From positions 1 to 21,907 of the forward strand of contig QGVE01000031.1 of assembly GCA_003242675.1 (NCBI GenBank): DNA of 21,907 bases, written 5' to 3'. Both the position numbers and the translations under genes were made by a program. Each line of letters opens with the position of its first letter. Position 1 is the first letter of the stretch. This document shows, in pieces, positions 13,645-20,726 of this stretch. Source of the stretch: Bacillota bacterium (GTDB taxonomy: Bacteria; Bacillota_E; Symbiobacteriia; Symbiobacteriales; Symbiobacteriaceae). The notes below the pieces were generated by a model. It saw only the letters and a list, made by a program, of their open reading frames with translations. It did not search any database and was not told where the DNA came from.

Positions 13645-14643
13645 TTACACCACTGCAGCTGCCGGAGAACCAACTCGCTGTAGCGGCCGCTCCAGCCAGC
13701 TCTTCAGCAGGCGGGCGCCCATGGCGGTCACCGTGCGGTCGATCACCCAGAGCAGGGTCCCGCGCCGCCCGCCATCCCGCAGGGAGCGCGTGAGCTCCAG
13801 GTTGCGCCGCGTCGCCGGGTCCAGCACCATGTAGTCGCCGGGGTAGTAGACGGACAGGCTGCTCACATGGCCCAGGCTCGACTTGTGCATCTCTTCGAGG
13901 TAGGCCAGCGCGGCGCCGGCAGCCGAGGTGGCCAGCTCCAGGTCCTCGCAGCCGAAGCCGCTCAGGTTGGCCACGCCGAAGTGCTCGGTGAGCTTCCGGT
14001 AGGCGGTCTTGTGCTGGAAGTGGCGGCCCTCGAAAACCGTGATGGTGATGCCCGCCGCCCTGAGCGGCCCCGTCACGGAGGGCTCCGCCGCCAGCCCCGG
14101 CTCCAGGATCACCTCCCGCGGCTCCAGCCGGCCGATCTCCTCCAGGAGCTGGCGGAGGCTGTCGGCCCCGTTCATCTGCGCCGCGGCAAACTCGCCCGTG
14201 GAGAGGTCGACGACCGCCAGGCCGAAGCCCGCCCGGGACCACGCGATGGCCGCCAAGTAGTTGTTGGCCTTCTCCGGCAGGAGCCGGGGCTCCACCAGCG
14301 TCCCCGGCGTGATCACCCGCGTGACGTCCCGCTTCACCAGCCCCTTGGCCTTCTTCGGATCCTCGAGCTGGTCGCAGATGGCCACCTTGTAGCCCTTTTC
14401 GATCAGCCGCGCGATGTACGCTTCGGCGGCGTGGTAGGGGATCCCGGCCATGGGCACCCGGCCCACGTCCTTGCCGGCGTCCCGCCCGGTGAGCACGAGC
14501 TCCAGCTCGCGCGCCACCAGCTCCGCGTCCTCCATGAAGGTTTCGTAGAAGTCGCCCAGCCGGTAGAACAGGATGCAGTCCGGGTACTGCTGCTTGATCC
14601 GCAGGTACTGGGCGAACATCGGTGTCGTCTTGGCTGGGTCCAC
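13645..14643 (-). CDS. mutS: MutS, N-terminal third (mismatch-binding domain)
   Basis: This carries the MutS domain I start TPMFAQYLRIKQQYPDCILFYRLGDFYETF, including the Phe-x-Glu mismatch wedge (FYETF), then the connector domain and the start of the core domain. The core ends at the family motif GARLLKSWLERPL, followed by eleven unlike residues and TAA. MutS recognises mispairs and recruits MutL. GTG 14643 is chosen because the family N-terminus lies only a few residues before TPM and AGGAGG (14661-14656) is 12 nt upstream; an ATG at 14664 would place that AGGAGG inside the coding region. If the stop is real, the product lacks the ATPase and the cell would be a mutator. See the companion C-terminal entry. 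Confidence 0.88.
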   Translation of the reverse strand: MDPAKTTPMFAQYLRIKQQYPDCILFYRLGDFYETFMEDAELVARELELVLTGRDAGKDVGRVPMAGIPYHAAEAYIARLIEKGYKVAICDQLEDPKKAKGLVKRDVTRVITPGTLVEPRLLPEKANNYLAAIAWSRAGFGLAVVDLSTGEFAAAQMNGADSLRQLLEEIGRLEPREVILEPGLAAEPSVTGPLRAAGITITVFEGRHFQHKTAYRKLTEHFGVANLSGFGCEDLELATSAAGAALAYLEEMHKSSLGHVSSLSVYYPGDYMVLDPATRRNLELTRSLRDGGRRGTLLWVIDRTVTAMGARLLKSWLERPLQRVGSPAAAVV

Positions 14644-14744
14644 CTTTCTGCAAGTCCTCCTCATCCGCGCGGCCCGTCCTGCCCGGCCGCGCGCTCCTTC
14701 CGGCTGTTGTTCGTCACCCGGGAGCCTATCCCCTGCTCCAACGT

Positions 14745-14772
14745 CCGGAGGGGGGCCGCAGCCCCCCTCCGG
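14745..14772 (-). terminator. strong hairpin between ricF/ylbF and mutS
   Basis: A 12-bp stem (CCGGAGGGGGGC, 14745-14756, pairing with 14761-14772) closes a 4-nt loop, 32 nt after the ylbF-like stop. No U-tract follows. It may be a partial terminator or an RNA processing and stability element between two co-directional genes. Confidence 0.6.
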
Positions 14773-14803
14773 GTATCCACCCCGCTCTGTCCTGTGCTCG
14801 TCC

Positions 14804-15235
14804 TCACCCGCCGCAGCCGCATCCACCCGAACCGCAGCCGCCCGAGCCGCATCCGCCCCTGGCCCTCGGCGCCGTCTCGCCCGTGATCGGGAAGGTGATC
14901 ACGGCGTTGAGCCGCTCCATGAAGGCGTCCAGGGCGACCCGGGCGTTCCAGTACGCCTGGATCGCCGGGTGGGCGTTGAACCGCTCTTCGATCGCCAGGA
15001 ACCGCTCGACGAGGGCCTGCTGCTCCTCGGGCGGCCGGCCCCGGGAGAACTTCACGGCGCGCTTGGCGGCCTCGTACTCCCGAATCAGGGCGACAGCCTC
15101 CGGGTCCGCCAGCACCGCGTCCTCGGTGCGCCGGTACTCCAGCACCTCCGGCGTCTCCGCCAGGGCATCGGCCAGTTCCCGGGCGAGCATCCACACATCG
15201 CGACGCGTCGCGACCGACACGCTGAATCCCCCCAC
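14804..15235 (-). CDS. YlbF/YmcA-family protein (Ric complex subunit) with Cys-rich tail
   Basis: A helical protein of 143 residues (138 if GTG 15220 is used). The YlbF/YmcA core has WMLARELADALAETPEVLEYRRTEDAVLADPEAVALIREYEAAKRAV and ends near residue 120. The tail ARGGCGSGGCGSGGCGCGG carries four cysteines in Gly-Ser spacing. In Bacillus, YmcA (RicA) and YlbF (RicF) with YaaT form the RicAFT complex, which binds Fe-S clusters through such cysteines and promotes RNase Y processing and sporulation. Bacillus ymcA lies next to ymcB (miaB), as here. Position suggests RicA; the Cys-Gly tail is closer to RicF. The GTG at 15235 lies 13 nt after the miaB stop but lacks a good ribosome binding site; GTG 15220 has GGGGGG 7 nt upstream and may be the real start. 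Confidence 0.85.
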   Translation of the reverse strand: MGGFSVSVATRRDVWMLARELADALAETPEVLEYRRTEDAVLADPEAVALIREYEAAKRAVKFSRGRPPEEQQALVERFLAIEERFNAHPAIQAYWNARVALDAFMERLNAVITFPITGETAPRARGGCGSGGCGSGGCGCGG

Positions 15236-15247
15236 TCGTCGTGCCGA

Positions 15248-16816
15248 CTAGGTCAGCGTCACGGGGCTCTCGACCAGCTCGCCTTCCAGCGTCCAGGTGC
15301 CGGCGCGGGTGATGCGCACGGGCACGATCTTGCCCCGGAGCGACTCGTCGCCGGGGAAGGTGACCAGGATGTTGCCGCGGGTCCGACCGAAGACCACGTC
15401 CGGCTTGCCCTTGTCGAGCCCCTCCACCAGGATGTCGTACACCTTGCCCACTCGCGCCTCGTTCTTGGCGCGGGAAACCCGGTTCTGCACCTCCATCAGC
15501 CGGTGCAGCCGCTCCTTCTTCTCCTCCACGCTCAGCCGGTCCGGCATCCGGGCGGCCGGGGTGCCGGCGCGCTCCGAGTACATGAACATGAAGGCGGCGT
15601 CGAACTGGACCTCCTCCACCAGGCTGAGCGTCTCCTGGAACTCCTCCTCCGTCTCGCCCGGGAAGCCCACGATGATGTCGGTGGTGATCACGGCGTCCGG
15701 GATCAGCTCCCGGATCCACTCCACCAGGCGCAGGTACTGCTTACGGTTGTAGGAGCGCTTCATGCGCCGCAGGACGCTGTCCGAGCCCGACTGCACCGGC
15801 AGGTGGAACCACTCGCAGACCTTCTCGGCCCGGGCGATCTGCTCCACCATCTTGCGGGTGAAGTCCCGCGGGTGGTTCGTGGTGAAGCGGATGCGCTCGA
15901 TGCCGGGGCTGTTCCGGTCGATCAGCTCGATCAGGTCGCCGAAGTCGAAGGCCCCCTCCCCGTGGCGGCCGTAGAGGTCCTTCCCGTAGGCGTTCACGTT
16001 CTGACCGAGCAGGGTGATCTCCTTGTAGCCCTGCCGGGCGAGCTCCTGGACCTCGGCCAGGATGACCTCGCGCGGGCGGCTGCGCTCCTTGCCCCGCGTC
16101 ATGGGCACAATGCAGTAGGTGCAGTGCTTGTCGCACCCGTACATGATCGTGACCCACGCCTTGAGGTCGCCCTCGCGCGCGGCGGGCAGGACGTCGGGGA
16201 AGTCGTCGCCCATGGACTCCCATACGTCCACCACGGTCTCCCGCGCGCTCCGGGCCCGCTCCACCAGTTCGGGCAGCCGGTGGATGTTGTGCGTGCCGAA
16301 GATCAGGTCCAGGTGGGGGAACTTGCGGAGCATGCGCTCCACCTCTCCCTCCACCTGGGGCACGCAGCCGCACACGCCGATGATCAGGTCGGGCTTGGTG
16401 TATTTCAGCGGCTTCAGCTGGCCGATGCGGCCGAAGGCGTGCTCCACGGCGGACTCACGCACCGCGCAGGTGTTGAACAGCAGGAGATCGGCGTCCTCGG
16501 GCCCCTGGGCCTTGACGTAGCCCATCTGGTGGAGGATGCCGTACATGATCTCGGTGTCGTGCTCGTTCATCTGGCAGCCGAAGGTCTCGATGTGCACCCG
16601 CGGCTCGGGCTTGCCGTGAATGCGCCGCCCGGCCTCGGGGTCGACCTGCATCCGCGCGACGTGACCCGGCTCCAGGTGGTCGAAGCCGCCCGACGTGAGG
16701 TCCTCCGCCGCAGGCGCGGCCATCGGCAGCATCTCCAGGGTGCCGTCCTTCATCATCTGCTCGACGCGGTCGAGAATATGGTTAAGGTCCTCTGCCTTAT
16801 GGTCCTTCAGCGTCAT
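15248..16816 (-). CDS. miaB: tRNA-2-methylthio-N6-dimethylallyladenosine synthase MiaB
   Basis: A 522-residue radical-SAM methylthiotransferase that converts i6A37 (made by MiaA) into ms2i6A37. An N-terminal extension of about 70 residues precedes the MTTase domain, whose cluster cysteines lie in FGCQMNEHD (C81), FNTCAVRE (C117) and GVCGCVPQ (C151). The radical-SAM motif is CDKHCTYC (C228, C232, C235), followed by LLGQNVNAYG and VQSGSDSVLRRMKR. The end (GRTRGNILVTFPG...) is the TRAM RNA-binding domain. The ATG at 16816 has GGGGGAG 7 nt upstream. The open frame continues to 16894 but crosses the promoter region. It is the first gene of miaB-ylbF, with mutS possibly reached by read-through. Identification is secure. 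Confidence 0.97.
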   Translation of the reverse strand: MTLKDHKAEDLNHILDRVEQMMKDGTLEMLPMAAPAAEDLTSGGFDHLEPGHVARMQVDPEAGRRIHGKPEPRVHIETFGCQMNEHDTEIMYGILHQMGYVKAQGPEDADLLLFNTCAVRESAVEHAFGRIGQLKPLKYTKPDLIIGVCGCVPQVEGEVERMLRKFPHLDLIFGTHNIHRLPELVERARSARETVVDVWESMGDDFPDVLPAAREGDLKAWVTIMYGCDKHCTYCIVPMTRGKERSRPREVILAEVQELARQGYKEITLLGQNVNAYGKDLYGRHGEGAFDFGDLIELIDRNSPGIERIRFTTNHPRDFTRKMVEQIARAEKVCEWFHLPVQSGSDSVLRRMKRSYNRKQYLRLVEWIRELIPDAVITTDIIVGFPGETEEEFQETLSLVEEVQFDAAFMFMYSERAGTPAARMPDRLSVEEKKERLHRLMEVQNRVSRAKNEARVGKVYDILVEGLDKGKPDVVFGRTRGNILVTFPGDESLRGKIVPVRITRAGTWTLEGELVESPVTLT

Positions 16817-16861
16817 GTATGGTCTCCCCCTTTGGGGCGGTGATCTACGGAATGTGCATCT

Positions 16862-16875
16862 AGTGTAGTGTACCA
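16862..16875 (-). promoter_or_regulatory. extended -10 promoter candidate for miaB
   Basis: On the minus strand TGGTACACT (extended -10, TGn plus TACACT, 16875-16867) is followed by a second overlapping TACACT (16867-16862... reading ACACTA). The -35 region is weak. The start would lie about 40 nt before the miaB ATG. The AT-rich patch stands out locally. Confidence 0.5.
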
Positions 16876-16942
16876 CAAGTCGGCGCCCGCCCAAAAGGGA
16901 GTCGGCCGCGCCCGCGGCGCGAGGCGGGAGGTCACCGCCGCC

Positions 16943-17341
16943 TCAGTCGACCATTCCCCAACTCAGGATGGCCGAGCGCACGGTCTCCCGCACGGGCGAG
17001 TCGGCCGGCATGACGATCAGCACGTTCCGGTGCCGGATGAACGCGGGCCGGGGTACCCGGTCGCTGAGGGTGCCGGTCTCCCCCGAAAGGGCGAGCCGCT
17101 CCTGCTCCTCCTGGCTGCGGTAGACATGGGCCACCAGGAATTGATCCTGGTCCCTGCCGAGGGTGAGGACGGTCCCCTCGCCCCAGGGCGTCTGTGCGGT
17201 CTCCTGCACGGCGACCCGGAGCCCGGCCCCTTCCACGGCCTCGATGATGTCGTCCAGGGCGAGACGGGGCGCCTGCGCGCTCCAGACCAGGAGCAGGGCG
17301 GCGCAAACCGCGCCCGCCAGTCCCCACATGGAACGATTCAT
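16943..17341 (-). CDS. small exported or membrane-anchored protein of unknown function
   Basis: A 132-residue protein starting MNRSMWGLAGAVCAALLLVWSAQA, a short basic start and hydrophobic core (about residues 5-22) that reads as a signal peptide or N-terminal anchor. C13 is not in a good lipobox, so a lipoprotein is less likely. The mature part is a small alpha/beta domain with DDIIEAVEGAGLRVAVQETAQTPWGEG and a central VLIVMPADSPVRETVRSAIL. I recognise no family. The ATG at 17341 has GGGGGGGTGA just upstream and is preferred to longer frames. It is co-directional with miaB but separated by about 125 bp holding the miaB promoter, so probably its own unit. Confidence 0.75.
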   Translation of the reverse strand: MNRSMWGLAGAVCAALLLVWSAQAPRLALDDIIEAVEGAGLRVAVQETAQTPWGEGTVLTLGRDQDQFLVAHVYRSQEEQERLALSGETGTLSDRVPRPAFIRHRNVLIVMPADSPVRETVRSAILSWGMVD

Positions 17342-17503
17342 CGCTTCACCCCCCCTCTTTTTTGACACGCTCGGGCCCGGGAGAAGGTTCGGACGGCCGG
17401 GCAGGGGCGGGAAGGGACGGCGGCCGGCCTCCGGTGGGCAGCGCGGGGCAGTAACGCGGGCGCCGCGCCGGTCGTCCAGAATGGTACAGGGAGGGCATGA
17501 GAC

Positions 17504-18466
17504 ATGAGCGCGGAGCGGTTGGAACTGGCCACCTTCGCCGGCGGCTGCTTCTGGTGCATGGTGAGCCCCTTCGAGGAGCAGCCCGGTATCTACCGGGTGG
17601 TGTCCGGATACACCGGCGGCCACAAGCCGAACCCCACGTACGAGGAGGTCTGCTCCGGGACCACCGGCCACTTCGAGGCGGTGCAGATCACCTTCGACCC
17701 GGAGGTCTTCCCGTACGAAAAACTGCTGGACATCTTCTGGCGGCAGATCGACCCCACCGATCCCGGCGGGCAGTTCTACGACCGGGGTCCGCAGTACCGC
17801 ACGGCGATCTTCTACCACAACGAGGAGCAGCGGCGGCTGGCTGAGCGGTCCAAGGCCGCACTGGAGGCCAGCGGGCGGTTCGACAAGCCCATCGCCACGC
17901 TGATCCTCCCGGCCGGACCGTTCTACCCGGCCGAGGAGTACCACCAGAACTACCACAGGAAGAATCCGTTCCACTACCAGCGCTACCGCGCCGCCTCGGG
18001 GCGGGATGAATTCCTCCGGAAGCACTGGCGCGACCCCGAGCGGGATGCGGAGCTGCGCCGGCGCCTGACCCCCATCCAGTACGCGGTCACCCAGAACGGC
18101 GCCACCGAGCCCCCCTTCTCCGGCGAGTACTGGAACCACTGGGAAGAGGGGATCTACGTCGACGTCGTCTCGGGCGAGCCGCTCTTCAGCTCGAAGGACA
18201 AGTTCGACGCCGGCTGCGGCTGGCCCAGCTTCACCCGGCCCTTGGTGCCGGAGAACATCGTGGAGCGGCTGGACCTGAGCCACGGCATGGTCCGCACCGA
18301 GGTGCGCAGCCGGGGCGCCGACTCCCACCTCGGCCACGTGTTTCCGGACGGCCCGGCGCCCACGGGGCTCCGGTACTGCATCAACTCGGCGGCCCTGCGC
18401 TTCATCCCCAAGGAGGACCTGGAGAAGGAAGGCTACGGCGAGTTCCGGAAACTGTTTGAGGACTAG
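17504..18466 (+). CDS. msrAB: bifunctional peptide methionine sulfoxide reductase MsrA/MsrB
   Basis: A 320-residue fusion that reduces both S- and R-methionine sulfoxide in proteins. The MsrA half (residues 1-160) has the catalytic motif GGCFWC (C15, with C18 close by), [10 protein letters not shown] and the C-terminal YHQNYH. The MsrB half (about 186-318) has [18 protein letters not shown] (C238), [11 protein letters not shown] and the catalytic [11 protein letters not shown] (C292). The usual pair of zinc-binding CxxC motifs of MsrB is absent (the first position reads SGEPLFSS), so this is a zinc-free type. The ATG at 17504 has GGGAGGG upstream. It is followed after 45 bp by a flavoprotein reductase gene on the same strand, probably an operon, in line with a need for reducing power. 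Confidence 0.96.
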   Translation: MSAERLELATFAGGCFWCMVSPFEEQPGIYRVVSGYTGGHKPNPTYEEVCSGTTGHFEAVQITFDPEVFPYEKLLDIFWRQIDPTDPGGQFYDRGPQYRTAIFYHNEEQRRLAERSKAALEASGRFDKPIATLILPAGPFYPAEEYHQNYHRKNPFHYQRYRAASGRDEFLRKHWRDPERDAELRRRLTPIQYAVTQNGATEPPFSGEYWNHWEEGIYVDVVSGEPLFSSKDKFDAGCGWPSFTRPLVPENIVERLDLSHGMVRTEVRSRGADSHLGHVFPDGPAPTGLRYCINSAALRFIPKEDLEKEGYGEFRKLFED

Positions 18467-18511
18467 GGGACACGCTGCGCGCACCCCGGAAGCGCGGCGA
18501 GGGGGTGTGCT

Positions 18512-19426
18512 GTGTTGGCAGAGAATCGACCCTGGGACGTGGTCATCGTCGGGGCCGGCATGGCGGGCCTCGCGACGGCGATCTGGGCCCGCCGCCTGGG
18601 CCTCCGGCCGGTGGTCCTGGAGCGGGAGGCACGGCCCGGAGGACAGCTCAACCAGATCGGCGGGCGGATCTTCGACTACCCGGGTCTGGACCTTCCCAGC
18701 GGCGAGGCCCTGACGGAGCGGCTCATGCGCCAGGCGGAAGAGGCCGGGGTCCGGGTGGAGCTGGGCCGGCCCGTGACCGCGGTGTCCGCGGCGGACCGCA
18801 CGTGCCTCACCCCCGAGGGGCCGGTGGCGGGGCGCGCCCTGGTCATCGCCACGGGCCTGCGGGCCCGGCGGCTCGGCGTCGACGGCGAACAGGCGCTCTA
18901 CGACGGCGGCTGGGTCCGCCGCCCGTCCCACGACCTGCGGTGGTTCCAGGGGCGGCGGGTCGCGGTGATTGGCGGCGGAGACCGGGCTGTCGAGAACGCG
19001 GGGCTGCTCCTGCCGGTCGCCCGGGAGGTCCACCTGCTCAGCCGCAGCCCGCTCCGGGCCCGGCCGAATCTGGCGGCCCCCGTGCTCGCCAGCCCACGGC
19101 TGGTCCACCACGAGGGGGCGACCGTGCAGCGGTTCGCCGTCGGGCCTGACGCGGTCCGGGTGGAAGTCAGGCAGGGCGACGGGCAGTGGGCCCTGGAAGC
19201 CGACGCGGTCTGCATCTACATCGGGAACGAGCCCAACAGCGAGCTGGTCGCGGGGCAGGTGGAGCTGGATCCCGAAGGCTACATCATCACCGACCGGTAC
19301 GGGCAGACCTCGGTGCCCGGCGTCTACGCGGCAGGCGACGTCTGCACCCCGCCGGCCTATCAGAGCCTGGCGATGGCCGGCGGACAGGCGATGGCGGTGG
19401 CCAAGCGCATCGCGCTGAACCTGTGA
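18512..19426 (+). CDS. thioredoxin reductase-like FAD/NAD(P)H oxidoreductase lacking CxxC
   Basis: A 304-residue two-domain flavoprotein. The FAD dinucleotide fold starts at VVIVGAGMAGLATAIWARRLGL (GxGxxG), followed by the TrxR-type GGQLNQIGGRIFDYPG and the ATG motif VIATGL. The NAD(P)H fold follows (VAVIGGGDRAVENAGLLL), then the closing FAD motif VPGVYAAGDVCTPPAYQSLAMAGGQAMAVAKR. Where thioredoxin reductases have CATCDG between the domains, this has GGWVRRPSHD, so it cannot reduce thioredoxin by the usual dithiol. It may be a ferredoxin/flavodoxin-NADP reductase-like or other TrxR-fold enzyme. The GTG at 18512 has GAGGGGG 6 nt upstream (TTG 18515 is also possible). Pairing with msrAB suggests an electron supply role, an inference. 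Confidence 0.85.
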   Translation: MLAENRPWDVVIVGAGMAGLATAIWARRLGLRPVVLEREARPGGQLNQIGGRIFDYPGLDLPSGEALTERLMRQAEEAGVRVELGRPVTAVSAADRTCLTPEGPVAGRALVIATGLRARRLGVDGEQALYDGGWVRRPSHDLRWFQGRRVAVIGGGDRAVENAGLLLPVAREVHLLSRSPLRARPNLAAPVLASPRLVHHEGATVQRFAVGPDAVRVEVRQGDGQWALEADAVCIYIGNEPNSELVAGQVELDPEGYIITDRYGQTSVPGVYAAGDVCTPPAYQSLAMAGGQAMAVAKRIALNL

Positions 19427-19668
19427 CCCGCGGCCCGCTGCCGGGACAGCTGCTCCCGCAGGCGGAAAGCCGATCCGTCGAACGGGAAGCGGCGCTTCTC
19501 CACCAGCGTGATCAGCTCCGCCAGCGCCGTCCGGGCCAGCTCCACGATCGCACGGCCGTAGGGGCCGTGGACGATGATGACGTCGGGGCGCTGCTCGATG
19601 AGCTTCACGGGGTAGCTGTAATGCTTCCTGCCGCCCCACTTGTACTGCTGAACCAGCAGCGTGCGCAT
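19360..19668 (-). CDS. DUF402-like protein, apparently truncated
   Basis: A 102-residue frame whose first 45 residues (MRTLLVQQYKWGGRKHYSYPVKLIEQ, then RPDVIIVHGPYGRAIV) look like the N-terminal strands of DUF402/YtqA-type RNA-binding or nucleotidase proteins. The remainder lacks the expected Trp/Tyr-rich C-terminal half (RxYNxx, YCNIA) and its last 67 bp run antisense through the end of the flavoprotein gene. A strong AGGAGA lies 6 nt before the ATG at 19668, so expression is likely. It appears to be a shortened copy that acquired a new tail, or a divergent short member. The family name is tentative. Confidence 0.55.
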   Translation of the reverse strand: MRTLLVQQYKWGGRKHYSYPVKLIEQRPDVIIVHGPYGRAIVELARTALAELITLVEKRRFPFDGSAFRLREQLSRQRAAGHRFSAMRLATAIACPPAIARL

Positions 19669-19693
19669 GTTCCGTCTCCTTTCTCAGGCTGAA

Positions 19694-19731
19694 GACCCCG
19701 GCGAGTGGACCCCCAGTCCGCCGCCGGGGTC
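19694..19731 (-). terminator. hairpin between the DUF402-like gene and the 19765-20355 gene
   Basis: A perfect 10-bp stem GACCCCGGCG/CGCCGGGGTC (19694-19703 with 19722-19731) has an 18-nt loop. It lies about 34 nt after the stop of the upstream minus-strand gene. No strong U-tract follows. It is probably a terminator or attenuator of that gene. Confidence 0.55.
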
Positions 19732-19764
19732 GCAGTTTCGGGGGAGATGCACGTCCGAGGCTGC

Positions 19765-20355
19765 TCAGTCGTCGTCTCTGAACTCGTCCTGCAGGGTGAG
19801 CGGCAGCCCCATGTACGTGTAGCGGATGGTGATCCGGCCCATGGGACTCCTGCCGCTCTCCCGGAAGGAATAGCGGGCGATCAATCCGTAGTTGTATGGG
19901 GTGCCCCACGTTCTGAATTCCGGTGTGACCTCCATTCGGCCTTTGTGCTTCGGCGGAATCACGAAATCGCCGATGGGAACGAGGATGATGCCGTCGTCGG
20001 TCGGATTGTCGGACAGGTTCGAGGCCACCAGGCGGCCGTGGGTGCTGATTCCCCCCATCACCCACACGGGGATCGCCCGCTGGTCGGGGTAAAGGTCGAA
20101 CCGGACCTCCCGGATGCGCACGGCGAAGCGCCCTTCGTTGATCAGCTGCCACGCCACGGTCGTCCACTCTCCCGCCTCCCCTTCCCGGGCGACGGGCGCG
20201 AATCCGAAACGCAGCGGCGGGTTCCGGTACGCGCTGACGACCAGGGAACCGACCACCAAACCGGCGAGCACGACGACGACGCCCAGCGCGCGGAGAATCC
20301 TCCGCACGAAGCCCCTCGACTCCCGTTTCCCCGGGGACACCGCTTCCACCGACAT
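19765..20355 (-). CDS. single-pass membrane protein of unknown function
   Basis: A 196-residue protein. It has a basic N-terminus (residues 1-24), one membrane segment (about 25-45, ILRALGVVVVLAGLVVGSLVVSA), then an outside domain of about 150 residues rich in beta-strand pattern (AYRNPPLRFGFAPV..., WTTVAWQLINEGRFAVRIREVRFDL, IGDFVIPPKHKGRMEV, MGRITIRYTYMGLPLTLQDEF). The layout resembles an immunoglobulin-like exported domain, as in FixG- or LEA-like proteins, but I recognise no family. The ATG at 20355 has GAGGGGG 7 nt upstream; longer frames cross the promoter region. A SigA-like promoter lies 145-175 nt upstream. It is followed by a hairpin and the DUF402-like gene. Confidence 0.7.
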   Translation of the reverse strand: MSVEAVSPGKRESRGFVRRILRALGVVVVLAGLVVGSLVVSAYRNPPLRFGFAPVAREGEAGEWTTVAWQLINEGRFAVRIREVRFDLYPDQRAIPVWVMGGISTHGRLVASNLSDNPTDDGIILVPIGDFVIPPKHKGRMEVTPEFRTWGTPYNYGLIARYSFRESGRSPMGRITIRYTYMGLPLTLQDEFRDDD

Positions 20356-20726
20356 CCCGAACCCCCTCTCCGTCTCAACCGGCGGAACCCGTGCACGCGC
20401 GGAAGCGCACGCATAGGACGGGCTCCGCCGCCGTCCCCAGCCCATTGCGCAGCGCTCTGTCCTCCTCCTGCGGCTGCCGCGCCATTCCGACAAGCGCCAT
20501 TCTACAGTGCGCGTGCCGTCAAAGCAATGCAAATCTATACACAAGTGCCAGCTCCCGGAGCCGATGCGCCGGGCGCTCGCAGCGGCAGAGGTCGCTTTCC
20601 CGCAGCTCGGATCCGCAACTTCGAGGGGCCGCCACCGCACGTAGGGATCCGGGCGCATGTCCCCTTGCGGGGTGAATGCTCGACCTGGCGCGCGACGCTC
20701 CGGTGCGATCGAAGGAGGTACCTGGC
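20356..20726. other. divergent intergenic region before modA
   Basis: A 371-bp gap between a minus-strand gene and modA. It holds the minus-strand promoter listed separately (20499-20527), a local AT-rich patch with a possible plus-strand -10 TATACA (20536-20541) but no good -35, and a small CCCC/GGGG hairpin at 20661-20672. The gap would fit a molybdate-responsive operator or a molybdenum-cofactor riboswitch, but I see neither clearly. Confidence 0.5.
20499..20527 (-). promoter_or_regulatory. predicted SigA promoter for the 19765-20355 gene
   Basis: On the minus strand TTGCTT (20527-20522) and TAGAAT (20504-20499) are spaced by exactly 17 nt. The -10 matches 5 of 6 consensus bases. It leaves a leader of about 140 nt. 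Confidence 0.6.

Noticed and set aside
13611..13646. Terminator-like hairpin followed by CTTTT on the plus strand in mutS.
   Set aside because: It lies inside the coding region on the opposite strand with no plus-strand gene before it, and in the tract suspected of sequence error.
17362..17390. Perfect TTGACA on the plus strand upstream of msrAB.
   Set aside because: No -10-like hexamer lies 16-18 nt downstream (AGGTTC only), so it does not make a full promoter by itself.
20640..20726. Possible molybdenum-cofactor riboswitch before modA.
   Set aside because: Only a 4-bp hairpin and general GC richness were visible; the conserved Moco-motif core was not recognised.
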